A stretch of 64,000 bases of DNA from Serripes groenlandicus (taxonomy: Eukaryota > Mollusca > Bivalvia > Cardiida > Cardiidae): assembly GCA_031761405.1 (NCBI GenBank), contig JASEVX010000003.1:18562489-18626488 (forward strand), written 5' to 3'. Positions within the stretch are counted from its first letter, which is position 1. Each line of letters begins with the position of its first letter. The notes under the pieces are model-generated. The model did not search any database, was not told the DNA's origin, and was given only the letters and a program-made list of their open reading frames with translations. Positions 24,045-36,432 of this stretch are shown in pieces. The position numbers were made by a program, and so were the translations under genes.

Positions 24045-24168
24045 TGTGTTGTGTGGAGTACTGGTGTGAGAAAACCAGGAAATACGTGTTTAGGTGAACT
24101 GGCCGCCGTGATATGACTGAGAAATTGTAAAAACGGCGTTAAACCCCAATCAATCAATCAATCTTTTG
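24045..24168 (+). mobile_element. SINE 3' fragment, GGCGTTAAAC and (TCAA)n end
   Basis: ACTGGTGTGAGAAAACCAGG, ACTGGCCGCCGTGATATGAC, then ACGGCGTTAAACCCCAATCA and TCAATCAATC. Confidence 0.65.
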
Positions 24169-24342
24169 TAAGACATGTCGTTATGCAGACAGTGAGTTAA
24201 AATCGCCTTTCAATGAGGGATGGCGGGTTCGAATATAGGGTTTTATGTAAGATATGTCTTTATGCAACCAGTGAGTTAAATGATAGGTAAACAGGATATG
24301 GGATCTTATTTCATCTCCGTGATACGACAACTAAAACGGGAA

Positions 24343-24592
24343 ATGAGCCGTTCCACGAGAAAACCAACATTATGGACTCTGCGTAAAGTATCGACCCGGA
24401 TCAGCCTAAGCATACCGCGCAGGCTAACCCGGACAGACACTTTTCGCTTCCTGTGGACTTTCTGTTTCAGGAATCATTAGTCTATGCCTGTACGGAGACG
24501 GAATGTGTCGGCCCGAATTAGCCTGTGCATGCTGATCTGGGTCGATACATTACGCAGATGCCATAATATTGGTTTTCTCGTGGAACGGCTCC
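24343..24592. mobile_element. Family B foldback MITE
   Basis: Ends ATGAGCCGTTCCACGAGAAA and TTTTCTCGTGGAACGGCTC are perfect inverted copies; the middle has lost about 15 bp. Confidence 0.9.
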
Positions 24593-24959
24593 AATGGTTA
24601 TAACAATCCTTGAACTGCAATTCTATTTTCCCTATCATAAGGCACATTTGGGTTTAAACTACATGCACATTGACTGTGTATAACAACACATTACTTCACA
24701 AGGAGCGGCTCTTTTGCAAAAAAGGAAGGAAGAAGGCCGCGGTGTTTTTATTGTTTTGCTTAATATTTCAGACTTTGAAACATTATACTCGTAATATAAA
24801 CTTTTTTGTTAGGGTAGTTCGACAGTAAACTACACCTGTCCTTGATCCCAGTCTGATTGACCTCACCTGACCTACGTTCAGTATTAAATGAAAACCGAAA
24901 CCTTTTTTCACGAAATGGGTTTCACGATTTATGTAATCTTATCTCTCTCCGACCGCCTA

Positions 24960-25195
24960 AATGGTGTATTGGTAGAGCGTCCAAATCGGGTGCGGGAGAT
25001 TGCGGGTTCAATCCCCGGCCGGGTCATACCAAATACTTTAAAAAGTAGTACAATAGTAGTAGTGGCTGACCTCCTTGGCAGTCAGAGTTTCGAGGTTAGC
25101 ATTACGACTGGCTGGCTGGTGTCAGGATAAATGTACCAGTAATACAGATATAACTAAACAATTATGAAAGCGGCGTAAAGCACCAATCAATCACT
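24960..25195 (+). mobile_element. tRNA-derived SINE, full length, (TCAA)n tail
   Basis: Head: ATTGGTAGAGCGTCC (box A) and GCGGGTTCAATCCCCG (box B). Body: GGTTAGCATTACGACTGGCT and GGTGTCAGGATAAATG. End: AAGCGGCGTAAAGCACCAAT then CAATCA. Confidence 0.8.
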
Positions 25196-25205
25196 TATCT
25201 ATATA

Positions 25206-25965
25206 TGGCTTGTTTTCGTATTGCGTTGTGTATCTCTTATATCTCTATCTGGCTTGTTTTCGTATTGCGTTGTGTATCTCTTATATCTCTATCTGGCTTG
25301 TTTTCGTATTGCGTTGTGTATCTCTTATATCTCTATCTGGCTTGTTTTCGTATTGCGTTGTGTATCTCTTATATCTCTATCTGGCTTGTTTTCGTATTGC
25401 GTTGTGTATCTCTTATATCTCTATCTGGCTTGTTTTCGTATTTCGTTGTGTATCTCTTATATCTCTATCTGGCTTGTTTTCGTATTTCGTTGTGTATCTC
25501 TTATATCTCTATCTGGCTTGTTTTCGTATTTCGTTGTGTATCTCTTATATCTCTATCTGGCTTGTTTTCGTATTTCGTTGTGTATCTCTTATATCTCTAT
25601 CTGGCTTGTTTTCGTATTGCGTTGTGTATCTCTTATATCTCTATCTGGCTTGTTTTCGTATTTCGTTGTGTATCTCTTATATCTCTATCTGGCTTGTTTT
25701 CGTATTTCGTTGTGTATCTCTTATATCTCTATCTGGCTTGTTTTCGTATTTCGTTGTGTATCTCTTATATCTCTATCTGGCTTGTTTTCGTATTTCGTTG
25801 TGTATCTCTTATATCTCTATCTGGCTTGTTTTCGTATTTCGTTGTGTATCTCTTATATCTCTATATGGCTTGTTTTCGTATTTCGTTGTGTATCTCTTAT
25901 ATCTCTATCTGGCTTGTTTTTGTATTGCGTTGTGCATGACTTATCTCTATCTGGCTTGTTTTCGT
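25206..25965 (+). repeat. 44-bp tandem repeat, about 17 units
   Basis: The unit starts GGCTTGTTTTCGTATTGCGT and ends ATATCTCTATCT. Two alleles (ATTGCG and ATTTCG) are grouped, GCG mainly in the first five units. All three forward frames are open, giving hydrophobic ORFs up to 335 aa that I regard as artefacts. Confidence 0.97.
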
Positions 25966-26037
25966 ACTTTACGCAGAGTCACAATGTTGATTTTCTCACG
26001 AGACGGCCTACACATTGATTATTGCCAAGCTACGCAC
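25966..26037. mobile_element. Composite element end fragment
   Basis: TACTTTACGCAGAGTCACAA to TTGCCAAGCTACGCAC is the GCAATAATC-side end of the composite, fused directly to the 44-bp array on its left. Confidence 0.75.
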
Positions 26038-26040
26038 ATG

Positions 26041-26105
26041 ACAGGGGTCGAACCCGCAGCATCCCGCACACGAGGTGGACGCTCCAACATTACACCACAA
26101 AGGCT
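26041..26105 (-). repeat. tRNA-derived head
   Basis: The minus strand has TTTGTGGTGTAATGTTGGAG (box A) and TGCGGGTTCGACCCCTGTCA (box B). It follows directly on a composite-element end at 25966-26037. Confidence 0.6.
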
Positions 26106-26172
26106 GTCCGTGACCTTGCAGTATTCATCGTTGTACAGTGAACTTGCGATAACTCCAACTGGACATGGACTA

Positions 26173-26385
26173 TTAACCCTTTCCCTCATACGACAAATCT
26201 GCAGCAAACGACTTTGATAATATCTAAGAAAAAATATGAAATCTCATTATAACGGAAAATATAAACATTGAATAGTGTTGAAAACATGGTGGTAAAAGGA
26301 GAAATTTGTCGTTTTTAACAATTTCTTCTTTGGTCACCATGTTCTTTAGAAATCCGTCTACTGCAGGCGTCAGAAAGAGCAATCA
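26173..26385. mobile_element. Family A MITE, right tip lost
   Basis: TTAACCCTTTCCCTCATACG to CTGCAGGCGTCAGAAAGAGC. Confidence 0.87.
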
Positions 26386-27233
26386 GAACGGATGCTTCGC
26401 TGTTTTCAAAGAATATAGATTCGTTACAGGAAATGGTTCGAGTCAAACCATTTATTCGACTTTTCCAGTGTTCAGATTTTTCCAAGCCCACTGTACGTTC
26501 TTGAATTGCAACCAAATCGGATGCTATATGTTTATTTCTGTACAGTTTCCTTTTAATATGAACGTTGTTTTGGCAAAGGTTTAAACTAGCAAAGTCCACG
26601 ACTTGGACAAATATAGCGCATTTAGAATGATTGTAGATTTTACCACCCATTTAGATACATATTGTTATACACACAAACAAAAAACACCTCTTTCATATCT
26701 GTAGATGATGAACACAAACTTTTATCAGTTTTTATTATGATATGGATCGTGAAATACTAAAACCAACATGCCGCAAAGATCTAAATCAGCCTCGGTTCCC
26801 ACGCAGTCTATTCAGGGTATTCCCTCTTCATCATACATTATAGTCCCCGGGACTCATTGAAGAACGGCATGCTACACGTGATCAAAATTACTGATTAATA
26901 ACTGATTAATTACTGATTAATTACTGGATCTCCCAAGATCGGTTTTCGTTTGGCGTGGTTCATATCTAAAGTTGTCTGCTTTGAGAACATTCTGGGAAAA
27001 GGTGTTACTTGTGGAAATTCAGAAGAAATGGTATATTACAGAGCTGGAAGCATTGCTGGAAGAACAGCAATGATTCATTTGCTCCTGTTCACGAGAGGAT
27101 TTTGTTAACGTCGTCTCTGAAGGGACGGGTTGCCCCTTTGACAGATGGAGCCGATTTAGTGAAGTCTGTGTTACTAGGCAAAGCCTGCATCCGCGTCGTC
27201 TTATCAGGCTCTATACTCCTGACCAGGGGCGTA
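26386..27233. other. Nothing recognised
   Basis: Open frames at 26306-26584 run partly through MITE sequence. ACTGATTAATTACTGATTAA near 26893 is a small repeat. Confidence 0.45.
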
Positions 27234-27569
27234 GCTTTGCAATAATCAATGTGTAGGCCGTCTCGTGAGGAAATCAACATTGTGGACTCTGCGTAAAGGT
27301 TCGACCCGGATCAGCCTAAGCATGCCACACAGGCCTACCTTGATAGACACTTTTCGCCTCCTGTGTATTTTCTGTTTCAGGAATCACTACTCTTTACATC
27401 TATCCCACGAAGACGGAATGTGCCGGCCGGATCAGTCTGCGCGGACAGCGCAGGCTGATGTGGTCGATACATTACGCAGATGTCTATCGCCGTAGCTGTA
27501 TTTTGGGGGCATTTTGAGAAAAAATGTGTAGGCACGTGCCTACAGTGCCTAAAGGGAGCTACGCCCCTG
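27234..27569. mobile_element. Composite element (copy 2)
   Basis: Same layout as 9760-10109, including GTGTAGGCACGTGCCTACAG near the right end. Flanking 5-mers CTGAC and ATGTC do not match. Confidence 0.82.
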
Positions 27570-27949
27570 ATGTCTGCTTAACTCAACATTAAATCAATAG
27601 TTCGATATTGGTATTCCTAGAATTGGTTAAAGACTCTTCCAAATGCAAAGCAGGACAATTCCATTTTAAAGATTCAGTATTTAAAAAGGATAGAAAACTG
27701 TTTCACTATCCCCCACAAAGACCTCCTGTGACTTTGCTTATAAACCTTCACCGTCAAGCTAATTGTATTAAAATGTATGAACATTTAAATTCTGTTCACA
27801 ATTCCGTGTTTGATAGTTGACCTTTTGGCATGTAAATGATAATAGACACAAACAGCCCTTGTATGTATTATCATTTTCCCATGAGCTATTTCTCAATTTG
27901 CCAAAATGTTTCCAAATCTAATTAATAACAAAGCGAATTTTGATGCTAA

Positions 27950-29070
27950 GCATCAAAGACTCCGCGCATGATTTTAAAGCATGACTTAAAGGGAAGCAGA
28001 TGCAGTTCAATACATTTAAATAACCTGTGCAAACGGACAGGATGTAAATATTTTGAACAAGAAGGCCAAATGTACCTTTATCTTAAACAAGAAGGCCAAG
28101 ATGTTCCTTTATTGCTCACCTGGATACCATAGTCTATAATAAAATGTTATCAAGTGCAAAAAGGGTCCATTTTGACGTAGGGAGTATACACTTTATATGC
28201 TATGATCTATGTGATATTCAGCATGTAAAGTTTAGTCTTCAAACCATTTGGTTTACCGTTTGTTAAATTAACATTGACTGCAACAATAAAGTGTCATACA
28301 AGCTGAAGTTTCTTAATTTTAAATCTGCTCTTACTAGATCAATTAGATAAACAAAAAACATAGATACTGAAATATTAACAGATATTAACTTAAGTGTTAA
28401 TGCCTCTAGTTATAAGTTAAGTGTGACACAAGCTTTGGAAGGAGAGAGGGAATTCTATTCTCCTTCCAGTTGAGCAGAAGTATGATAACAAAAGACGAGA
28501 GTATATAAACAAAAAACACAAATAATTCTAACGAGTTTAAAGATTTATAAGCATTTATGAAATTAAAAGAAAAAGTTATCTTGTATAGTAAACATATAGC
28601 AAGAATACACTGGTCTGAATGAACAACTGTATGGGGAGGAACGTTTTAAGTTTAGTAATACAACAGAAATAAATAGGAAAAATAAATCACCCGAATCTTT
28701 TTTCTGAGCTTTGATGAATCGAGTCGTCAGAGCAGTAAACCAAACAATTTAAAAAGCGTGGCCTAGTGAACTCGTTAAACCAAGTCATACAAAAAGCTTA
28801 GCATAGTTAGTTGGGGAACAGTTATTTAAAACAATTTAAATGTGTCTAAAGTTTTGTAATAACGGTAAACGGAGTACATATTTTGTATCTTGTTGTTTCT
28901 TAAATCAGTTAATACAATTTATTCAATCATATAGGCTGTTTTTTCAAACATATTACAGAGTTTTTCTTTACAATAATATTTGTTGGTTGCTCCCTTTTCG
29001 ATTACGTCACTTCATGGTAAAAAAATTAAAACCTATCCCATACTGACGCCGCGCTTCCACGCGGCGTCAA
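27950..29070. other. Element-like stretch bounded by hairpins
   Basis: TTTTGATGCTAAGCATCAAA (27938) at the left and GACGCCGCGCTTCCACGCGG plus CGTC (29045) at the right. AACAAGAAGGCCAA occurs near 28058 and 28085. The interior is AT-rich with no coding signal. Element identity is not established. Confidence 0.4.
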
Positions 29071-29107
29071 TTATACTTATATTTATAGACATTTCCTGCA
29101 TCATTTC

Positions 29108-29157
29108 TACATGTACTCAAAGTCGTCTGCTGCAGATTTGTTGTATGGGGGAAAGCT
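29108..29157. mobile_element. Family A right-end fragment
   Basis: AAAGTCGTCTGCTGCAGATT then TGTTGTATGGGGGAAAG. Confidence 0.7.
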
Positions 29158-29327
29158 TTGATATGAGTCATTATTCGCAAGAGTTCACATTATATGCATT
29201 CGTTCGACTCTAACCAACCAAATCGCCGAACTGGTGATTAATCATAGATACAGACACACGTATTCCTTTTCAGTTGCATCCTCGACAGGAACAAAAGGGA
29301 AATACGAGAACTATGTGACATAATAAT

Positions 29328-29575
29328 TGAGCAGTCCCGCAAGAAAACCAACATTATGGCCTCTGCATAATGTATCGACCCAGATCAGCCTGCGCAGTCC
29401 GCTGATCCGGGCCGACACATTCCGTCTCAGGGGGATAGAGGTATAGAGTAATGATTTCTGAAACAGAAAATCCACAGGAGGCGAAAGGTGTCTATCCGGG
29501 TAAGCCTGCGCGGCATGCTTAGGCTGATCCGGATCGATACTTTACGCAATGTCCACATTCTCGCGAGACGGCTAA
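29328..29575. mobile_element. Family B foldback MITE
   Basis: TGAGCAGTCCCGCAAGAAAA at the left and ATTCTCGCGAGACGGCTAAT at the right; AATAAT/ATATT outside. Confidence 0.87.
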
Positions 29576-29662
29576 TATTGTATAAACCCGTTCTTGGGAT
29601 AAGGTCCAAGTGTGGCTTCAGATCACATTAACCAGTCTTATCCGCATCTACACAAGATGACA

Positions 29663-29743
29663 TATCGAGGGCTTGGCGTGAAACGGTTGTAACTGAAATT
29701 GGTATTTTTTTACCAAGATTAATCACCTCGCCATAAACTCTTT
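29663..29743. mobile_element. Family C left-end fragment
   Basis: CGAGGGCTTGGCGTGAAACG through CACCTCGCCATAAACTCTTT, then lost; a full copy begins 20 bp later. Confidence 0.85.
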
Positions 29744-29760
29744 ATACTCTCTAACAGTGC

Positions 29761-30011
29761 ATATCGAGGGCTTGGCATGAAACGGTTGTAACTAAAATTG
29801 GTATTCTTTTACCAAGGTTAATCACCTCGCCATAAAGTCTTTATAAGCGTTAAATTGTTTTTTTTTGTAAACAATGGAAATTTAGGTGCCATTGCTCAGA
29901 ACGAGCAATGGCACCTAAATTTGCATTGTTTACAAAGGGTCAAAATTGCCACTAAACCAGAGTTTTCAAAATAGGTTTTTAGTTACAACCGTTTCACGCC
30001 AAGGCCTCGAT
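29761..30011. mobile_element. Family C foldback MITE
   Basis: CGAGGGCTTGGCATGAAACG to CGTTTCACGCCAAGGCCTCG, with an ATAT on each side. Central hairpin GCTCAGAACGAGC. Confidence 0.92.
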
Positions 30012-30273
30012 ATATAAATCAGACTTCGCGGATGATTTACTCTTCATAAAAGTCAATTTGTACCTTTCCTGAAGAACGGACTCTTATTATATCAAACTTT
30101 CATGCGTTTATATGTGTATATATGTTCGCCCAGATATGGGAAAATGTGTTTATATTCATATAATTTATTATGAATTAAAATTAAATTTTAAATCTTAAAA
30201 TGCCAAATTTCAATTCCTATTCAATTTTCTGTTTTATCATTTTCCCATACTAGTCCGGTTACCTGCCCCCTTG

Positions 30274-30498
30274 TGAACCCTTTCCCTCATATAGACGCTT
30301 TCTGACGCCTCTGCAGCAGACGGCTTTTTGAAAACATAGTGACAAAAGAAGAAATTGCACAAAACGTGCAATTTCTCCTTTTGCCTCAATGTTTTCCACT
30401 TTTTGTCATAGGTTATCCATTCAATTATGGAGATTTTCTATGTTTTGACAAAATACGTTCAAAGTCGTTTGCTGCAGAATTGTCGTATGAGGGTTAAC
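30274..30498. mobile_element. Family A MITE, full length
   Basis: TGAACCCTTTCCCTCATATA to GTCGTATGAGGGTTAA. Same sub-type as 20013 (CAGACGGCTTTTTGAAAACA). Confidence 0.9.
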
Positions 30499-30698
30499 AA
30501 ATGTCACTACAACATATCCACTGGTGAATCAGAACCTAACAGAATATAATTGTATTTGCTATAAGTAATAAAAACATCCATAGAGAGGCAACATCAGTAA
30601 CTTTCAATCTATCGCGTGTTAATGTAAAAAAAAAAAAAGACCTAGGATTGATTGAGATATAAGTTAGAGATTGGGAAACGCATGATCAGTAACTACCT

Positions 30699-33600
30699 GA
30701 TCAGGGTATATTTATACTCAGGGTTGTCGAGATCTACAGTTGATCAGGGTAGATTTATACTCAGGGTTGTCGAGATCTACAGTTGATCAGGGTAGATTTA
30801 TACTCAGGGTTGTCGAGATCTACAGTTGATCAGGGTAGATTTATACTCAGGGTTGTCGAGATCTACAGTTGATCAGGGTATATTTATACTCAGGGTTGTC
30901 GAGATCTACAGTTGATCAGGGTAGATTTATACCCAGGGTTGTCGAGATCTACAGTTGATCAGGGTAGATTTATACTCAGGGTTGTCGAGATCTACAGTTG
31001 ATCAGGGTAGATTTATACTCAGGGTTGTCGAGATCTACAGTTGATCAGGGTAGATTTATACTCAGGGTTGTCGAGATCTACAGTTGATCAGGGTAGATTT
31101 ATACTCAGAGTTGTCGAGATCTACAGTTGATCAGGGTAGATTTATACTCAGGTTTGTCGAGATCTACAGTTGATCAGGGTAGATTTATACTCAGGGTTGG
31201 CGAGATTACAGTTGATCAGGGTAGATTTATACTCAGGGTTGTCGAGATCTACAGTTGATCAGGGTAGATTTATACTCAGGGTTGTCGAGATCTACAGTTG
31301 ATCAGGGTATATCTATACTCAGGGTTGTCGAGATCTACAGTTGATCAGGGTATATTTATACTCAGGGTTGTCGAGATCTACAGTTGATCAGGGTAGATTT
31401 ATACTCAGGGTTGTCGAGATCTACAGTTGATCAGGGTAGATTTATACCCAGGGTTGTCGAGATCTAGATTTATACTCAGGGTTGTCGAGATCTACAGTTG
31501 ATCAGGGTAGATTTATACTCAGGGTTGTCGAGATCTACAGTTGATCAGGGTAGATTTATACTCAGGGTTGTCAAGATCTACAGTTGATCAGGGTAGATTT
31601 ATACTCAGGGTTGTCGAGATCTACAGTTTATCAGGGTAGATTTATACCCAGGGTTGTCGAGATCTACAGTTGATCAGGGTAGATTTATACTCAGGGTTGT
31701 CGAGATCTACAGTTGATCAGGGTAGATTTATACTCAGGGTTGTCGAGATCTACAGTTGATCAGGGTAGATTTATACTCAGGGTTGTCGAGATCTACAGTT
31801 GATCAGGGTAGATTTATACTCAGAGTTGTCGAGATCTACAGTTGATCAGGGTAGATTTATACTCAGGTTTGTCGAGATCTACAGTTGATCAGGGTAGATT
31901 TATACTCAGGGTTGGCGAGATTACAGTTGATCAGGGTAGATTTATACTCAGGGTTGTCGAGATCTACAGTTGATCAGGGTAGATTTATACTCAGGGTTGT
32001 CGAGATCTACAGTTGATCAGGGTATATCTATACTCAGGGTTGTCGAGATCTACAGTTGATCAGGGTATATTTATACTCAGGGTTGTCGAGATCTACAGTT
32101 GATCAGGGTAGATTTATACTCAGGGTTGTCGAGATCTACAGTTGATCAGGGTAGATTTATACCCAGGGTTGTCGAGATCTAGATTTATACTCAGGGTTGT
32201 CGAGATCTACAGTTGATCAGGGTAGATTTATACTCAGGGTTGTCGAGATCTACAGTTGATCAGGGTAGATTTATACTCAGGGTTGTCAAGATCTACAGTT
32301 GATCAGGGTAGATTTATACTCAGGGTTGTCGAGATCTACAGTTTATCAGGGTAGATTTATACTCAGGGTTGTCGAGATATACAGTTGATCAGGGTAGATT
32401 TATACCCAGGGTTGTCGAGATCTACAGTTGATCAGGGTAGATTTAAACTCAGGGTTGTCGAGATCTACAGTTGATCAGGGTAGATTTATACTCAGGGTTG
32501 TCGAGATCTACAGTTGATCAGGGTAGATTTATACTCAGGGTTGTCGAGATCTACAGTTGATCAGGGTATATTTATACTCAGGGTTGTCGAGATCTACAGT
32601 TGATCAGGGTAGATTTATACCCAGGGTTGTCGAGATCTACAGTTGATCAGGGTAGATTTATACTCAGGGTTGTCGAGATCTACAGTTGATCAGGGTAGAT
32701 TTATACTCAGGGTTGTCGAGATCTACAGTTGATCAGGGTAGATTTATACTCAGGGTTGTCGAGATCTACAGTTGATCAGGGTAGATTTATACTCAGAGTT
32801 GTCGAGATCTACAGTTGATCAGGGTAGATTTATACTCAGGTTTGTCGAGATCTACAGTTGATCAGGGTAGATTTATACTCAGGGTTGGCGAGATTACAGT
32901 TGATCAGGGTAGATTTATACTCAGGGTTGTCGAGATCTACAGTTGATCAGGGTAGATTTATACTCAGGGTTGTCGAGATCTACAGTTGATCAGGGTATAT
33001 CTATACTCAGGGTTGTCGAGATCTACAGTTGATCAGGGTAGATTTATACTCAGGGTTGTCGAGATCTACAGTTGATCAGGGTAGATTTATACTCAGGGTT
33101 GGCGAGATTACAGTTGATCAGGGTAGATTTATACTCAGGGTTGTCGAGATCTACAGTTGATCAGGGTAGATTTATACTCAGGGTTGTCGAGATCTACAGT
33201 TGATCAGGGTAGATTTATACTCAGGGTTGTCGAGATATACAGTTGATCAGGGTAGATTTATACCCAGGGTTGTCGAGATCTACAGTTGATCAGGGTAGAT
33301 TTAAACTCAGGGATGTCGAGATCTACAGTTGATCAGGGTAGATTTATACTCAGGGTTGGCGAGATTACAGTTGATCAGGGTAGATTTATACTCAGGGTTG
33401 TCGAGATCTACAGTTGATCAGGGTAGATTTATACTCAGGGTTGTCGAGATCTACAGTTGATCAGGGTAGATTTATACTCAGGGTTGTCGAGATCTACAGT
33501 TGATCAGGGTAGATTTATACTCAGGGTTGTCGAGATCTACAGTTGATCAGGGTAGATTTATACTCAGGGTTGTCGAGATCTACAGTTGATCAGGGTAGAT

Positions 33601-34734
33601 TTATACTCAGGGTTGTCGAAATCTACAGTTGATCAGGGTAGATTTATACTCAGGGTTGTCGAGATCTACAGTTGATCAGGGTAGATTTATACTCAGGGTT
33701 GTCGAGATCTACAGTTGATCAGGGTAGATTTATACCCAGGGTTGTCGAGATCTAGATTTATACTCAGGGTTGTCGAGATCTACAGTTGATCAGGGTAGAT
33801 TTGTACTCAGGGTTGTCGAGATCTACAGTTGATCAGGGTAGATTTATACTCAGGGTTGTCGAGATCTACAGTTGATCAGGGTACATTTATACTCAGGGTT
33901 GTCGAGATCTACAGTTGATCAGGGTAGATTTATACTCAGGGTTGTCGAGATCTACAGTTGATCAGGGTACATTTATACTCAGGGTTGTCGAGATCTACAG
34001 TTGATCAGGGTAGATTTATACTCAGGGTTGTCGAGATCTACAGTTGATCAGGGTAGATTTATACTCAGGGTTGTCGAGATCTACAGTTGATCAGAGTATA
34101 TTTATACTCAGGGTTGTCGAGATCTACAGTTGATCAGGGTATATGTATACTCAGGGTTGTCGAGATCTACAGTTGATCAGGGTATATTTATACTCAGGGT
34201 TGTCGAGATCTACAGTTGATCAGGGTAGATTTATACTCAGGGTTGTCGAGATCTACAGTTGATCAGGGTATATTTATATTCAGGGTTGTCGAGATCTAAA
34301 GTTGATCAGGGTAGATTTATACTCAGGGTTGTCGAGATCTACAGTTGATCAGGGTATATTTATACTTAGGGTTGTCGAGATCTACAGTTGATCAGGGTAG
34401 ATTTATACCCAGGGTTGTCGAGATCTACAGTTGATCAGGGTAGATTTATACTCAGGGTTGTCGAGATCTACAGTTAATCAGGGTAGATTTATACTCAGGG
34501 TTGGCGAGATCTACAGTTAATCAGGGTAGATTTATACTCAGGGTTGTCGAGATCTACAGTTGATCAGGGTAGATTTATACCCAGGGTTGTCGAGATCTAC
34601 AGTTGATCAGGGTAGATTTATACTCAGGGTTGTCGAGATCTACAGTTAATCAGGGTAGATTTATACTCAGGGTTGTCGAGATCTACAGTTGATCAGGGTA
34701 GATTTATACTCATGGTTGTCGAGATCTACAGTTG
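30699..34734 (+). repeat. 43-bp minisatellite, about 95 units, 4.04 kb
   Basis: The unit starts GATCAGGGTAGATTTATACT and ends GAGATCTACAGTT; it holds TGATCA and AGATCT palindromes. No frame is open. Variant units (GTTGGCGAGATTACAG, CTCAGGTTTGTC, and a 15-bp deletion GAGATCTAGATTTA) recur in the same order. The GTTGG marker lies at 31196 and 31911 (715 bp = 17 units minus 16 deleted bases), then at 32884 (973 bp = 715 plus six units). The array ends 1.7 kb before the SLC6 start codon. Confidence 0.97.
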
Positions 34735-34831
34735 TCGCAAATATACGAAGATGAATGTTCATCCATAGTTTGAAATTAGACGTAAATTTCGGTCTTCACT
34801 TCTGTTTCGGTCGCTGATCTCACTGATGTAG

Positions 34832-35080
34832 ATCGAGGGCTTGGCGTGAAACGGTTGTAACTAAAAACCTATTTAAAAAACCCTGGTTTAGGGGCAATTT
34901 TGACCCCTTTGTAAACAATGCAAGTTTATGTGCCATTGCTCAGAACGAGCAATGGCACCTAAATTGTCATTATTTACCAAGAAAAGTGATTTAACGCTTA
35001 TAAAGACTTTATGGCGAGGTGATTAACCTTGGTAAAAAAATACCGATTTTAGTTACAACCGTTTCACGCCAAGTCCTCGA
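34832..35080. mobile_element. Family C foldback MITE
   Basis: CGAGGGCTTGGCGTGAAACG to CGTTTCACGCCAAGTCCTCG, opposite in orientation to the 29.8 kb copy. Lies just after the 43-bp minisatellite. Confidence 0.92.
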
Positions 35081-35171
35081 GATGCAAAATTAATGTGTAT
35101 ACAAATGTAACGCCATATCAATTATGCAGAATATTTAATTTCAAATACTTCATGCGAAAGTGGTCTCGATT

Positions 35172-35367
35172 ATACCCTTCTCCCACATACAACAATTCTG
35201 AAGTAGATGACGTTGAAAAACATCTCGGCACTAATATAGAACATCTCTATGAATTTAAGTATGAATGTTGAATAGAATTTAAATCATTGTTGAAAATTGT
35301 TCAATCATTTCAAATTTCGTCTGCTGTAGAGTCACCAGAAAGCGGTTGTATGTGGGAAAGAGTTAAT
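35172..35367. mobile_element. Family A MITE
   Basis: TATACCCTTCTCCCACATAC to GTTGTATGTGGGAAAGAGTT then AA. Confidence 0.84.
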
Positions 35368-35537
35368 TTAAACTTAAGTTTTCTACATCGACTTTGAAAC
35401 AAATTCTTCAATCAGAAAGTATACAAATATAATTATATAATTATATATCAATTACACTCGATCTCTCCTTCCTTGGTATCCAACCAGGACTCGAGTCGAG
35501 TTGGGTCCAGAATGTTACACACCGCGCGCAGGAAACT

Positions 35538-35960
35538 AACCCGATACCTTTGGAACAGACTGACACTTAACCTCTGAGCCACAATATCCAACCCGATACC
35601 TTTGGAACAGACTGACACTTAACCTCTGAGCCACAATATCCAACCCGATACCTTTGGAACAGACTGACACTTAACCTCTGAGCCACAATATCCAACCCGA
35701 TACCTTTGGAACAGACTGACACTTAACCTCTGAGCCACAATATCCAACCCGATACCTTTGGAACAGACTGACGCTTAACCTCTGAGCCACAATATCCAAC
35801 CCGAGACCTTTGGAACAGACTGACGCTTAACCTCTGAGCCACAATATCCAACCCGATACCTTTGGAACAGACTGACGCTTAACCTCTGAGCCACAATATC
35901 CAACTCGATACCTTTGGAACAGACTGACGCTTAACCTCTGAGCCACAATATCCAACTCGA
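35538..35960 (-). repeat. 52-bp tandem array of a tRNA-like half, about 8 units
   Basis: Each unit on the minus strand contains TGTGGCTCAGAGGTTAAGTG, a good box A/D-arm, and a CCAAAGGTATCGGGTTGG remnant of the T-arm side. Only the first stretch (35490-35530) holds a longer tRNA-like end. Step: 35538 to 35590. Confidence 0.85.
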
Positions 35961-36088
35961 GGGCTTTATTGCATTTCCCCAACATCGATGATCTTAAAAA
36001 ATAAATTTGTATCGGCGAGACCCGAACAGGGCAAGTCTTATGGTTTTGTATCAGATCGGGCGTCTGTATCACAATGACCAAAGACAAT

Positions 36089-36292
36089 TAAACCCTTTCC
36101 ATTTTGACGGATCTGCAGCAGACGACATTTGGTTGTTTTTGTCACAAGAGTAGAAACTGTTCAAGATGAGCAAACACTGTTAATCTCTATGAAACTATAT
36201 CATTTTATTTAAACAAATCTTCCGCATCGTTGTTTTTCCCGGTTGTTTTCAAAGTCGACTGCTGCACTTTTATTGTTTGCGCTTTAACGGTC
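36089..36292. mobile_element. Family A MITE, degenerate right end
   Basis: TTAAACCCTTTCCATTTTGA, CTGCAGCAGACGACATTTGG; right end only TTCAAAGTCGACTGCTGCAC. It lies 140 bp before the SLC6 start codon and may fall in its 5' region. Confidence 0.75.
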
Positions 36293-36432
36293 TGGCAACT
36301 CTGTGCGAATAGCGACATCGCGCTGAAATATTCATGATTTGGATCTGTCTACAAGCAATTCTGTTTCATAAGATTTTACTTGTTTTGTTATTTTAGAATA
36401 TAATAAGTATAACGTGATATCAGAAGTCGAAA

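Noticed and set aside
23885..24157. 90-codon minus-strand ORF
   Set aside because: Its start lies in a SINE end and it has no motif.
25205..26217. ORFs of 244-335 codons
   Set aside because: Open in all three forward frames only because the 44-bp unit lacks stops; the peptides are periodic and hydrophobic.
26315..26650. 111-codon minus-strand ORF
   Set aside because: Overlaps a family A MITE at one end and shows no motif; no splice-site support.
30699..34734. CRISPR array
   Set aside because: Units are contiguous with no unique spacers, and the context is eukaryotic.
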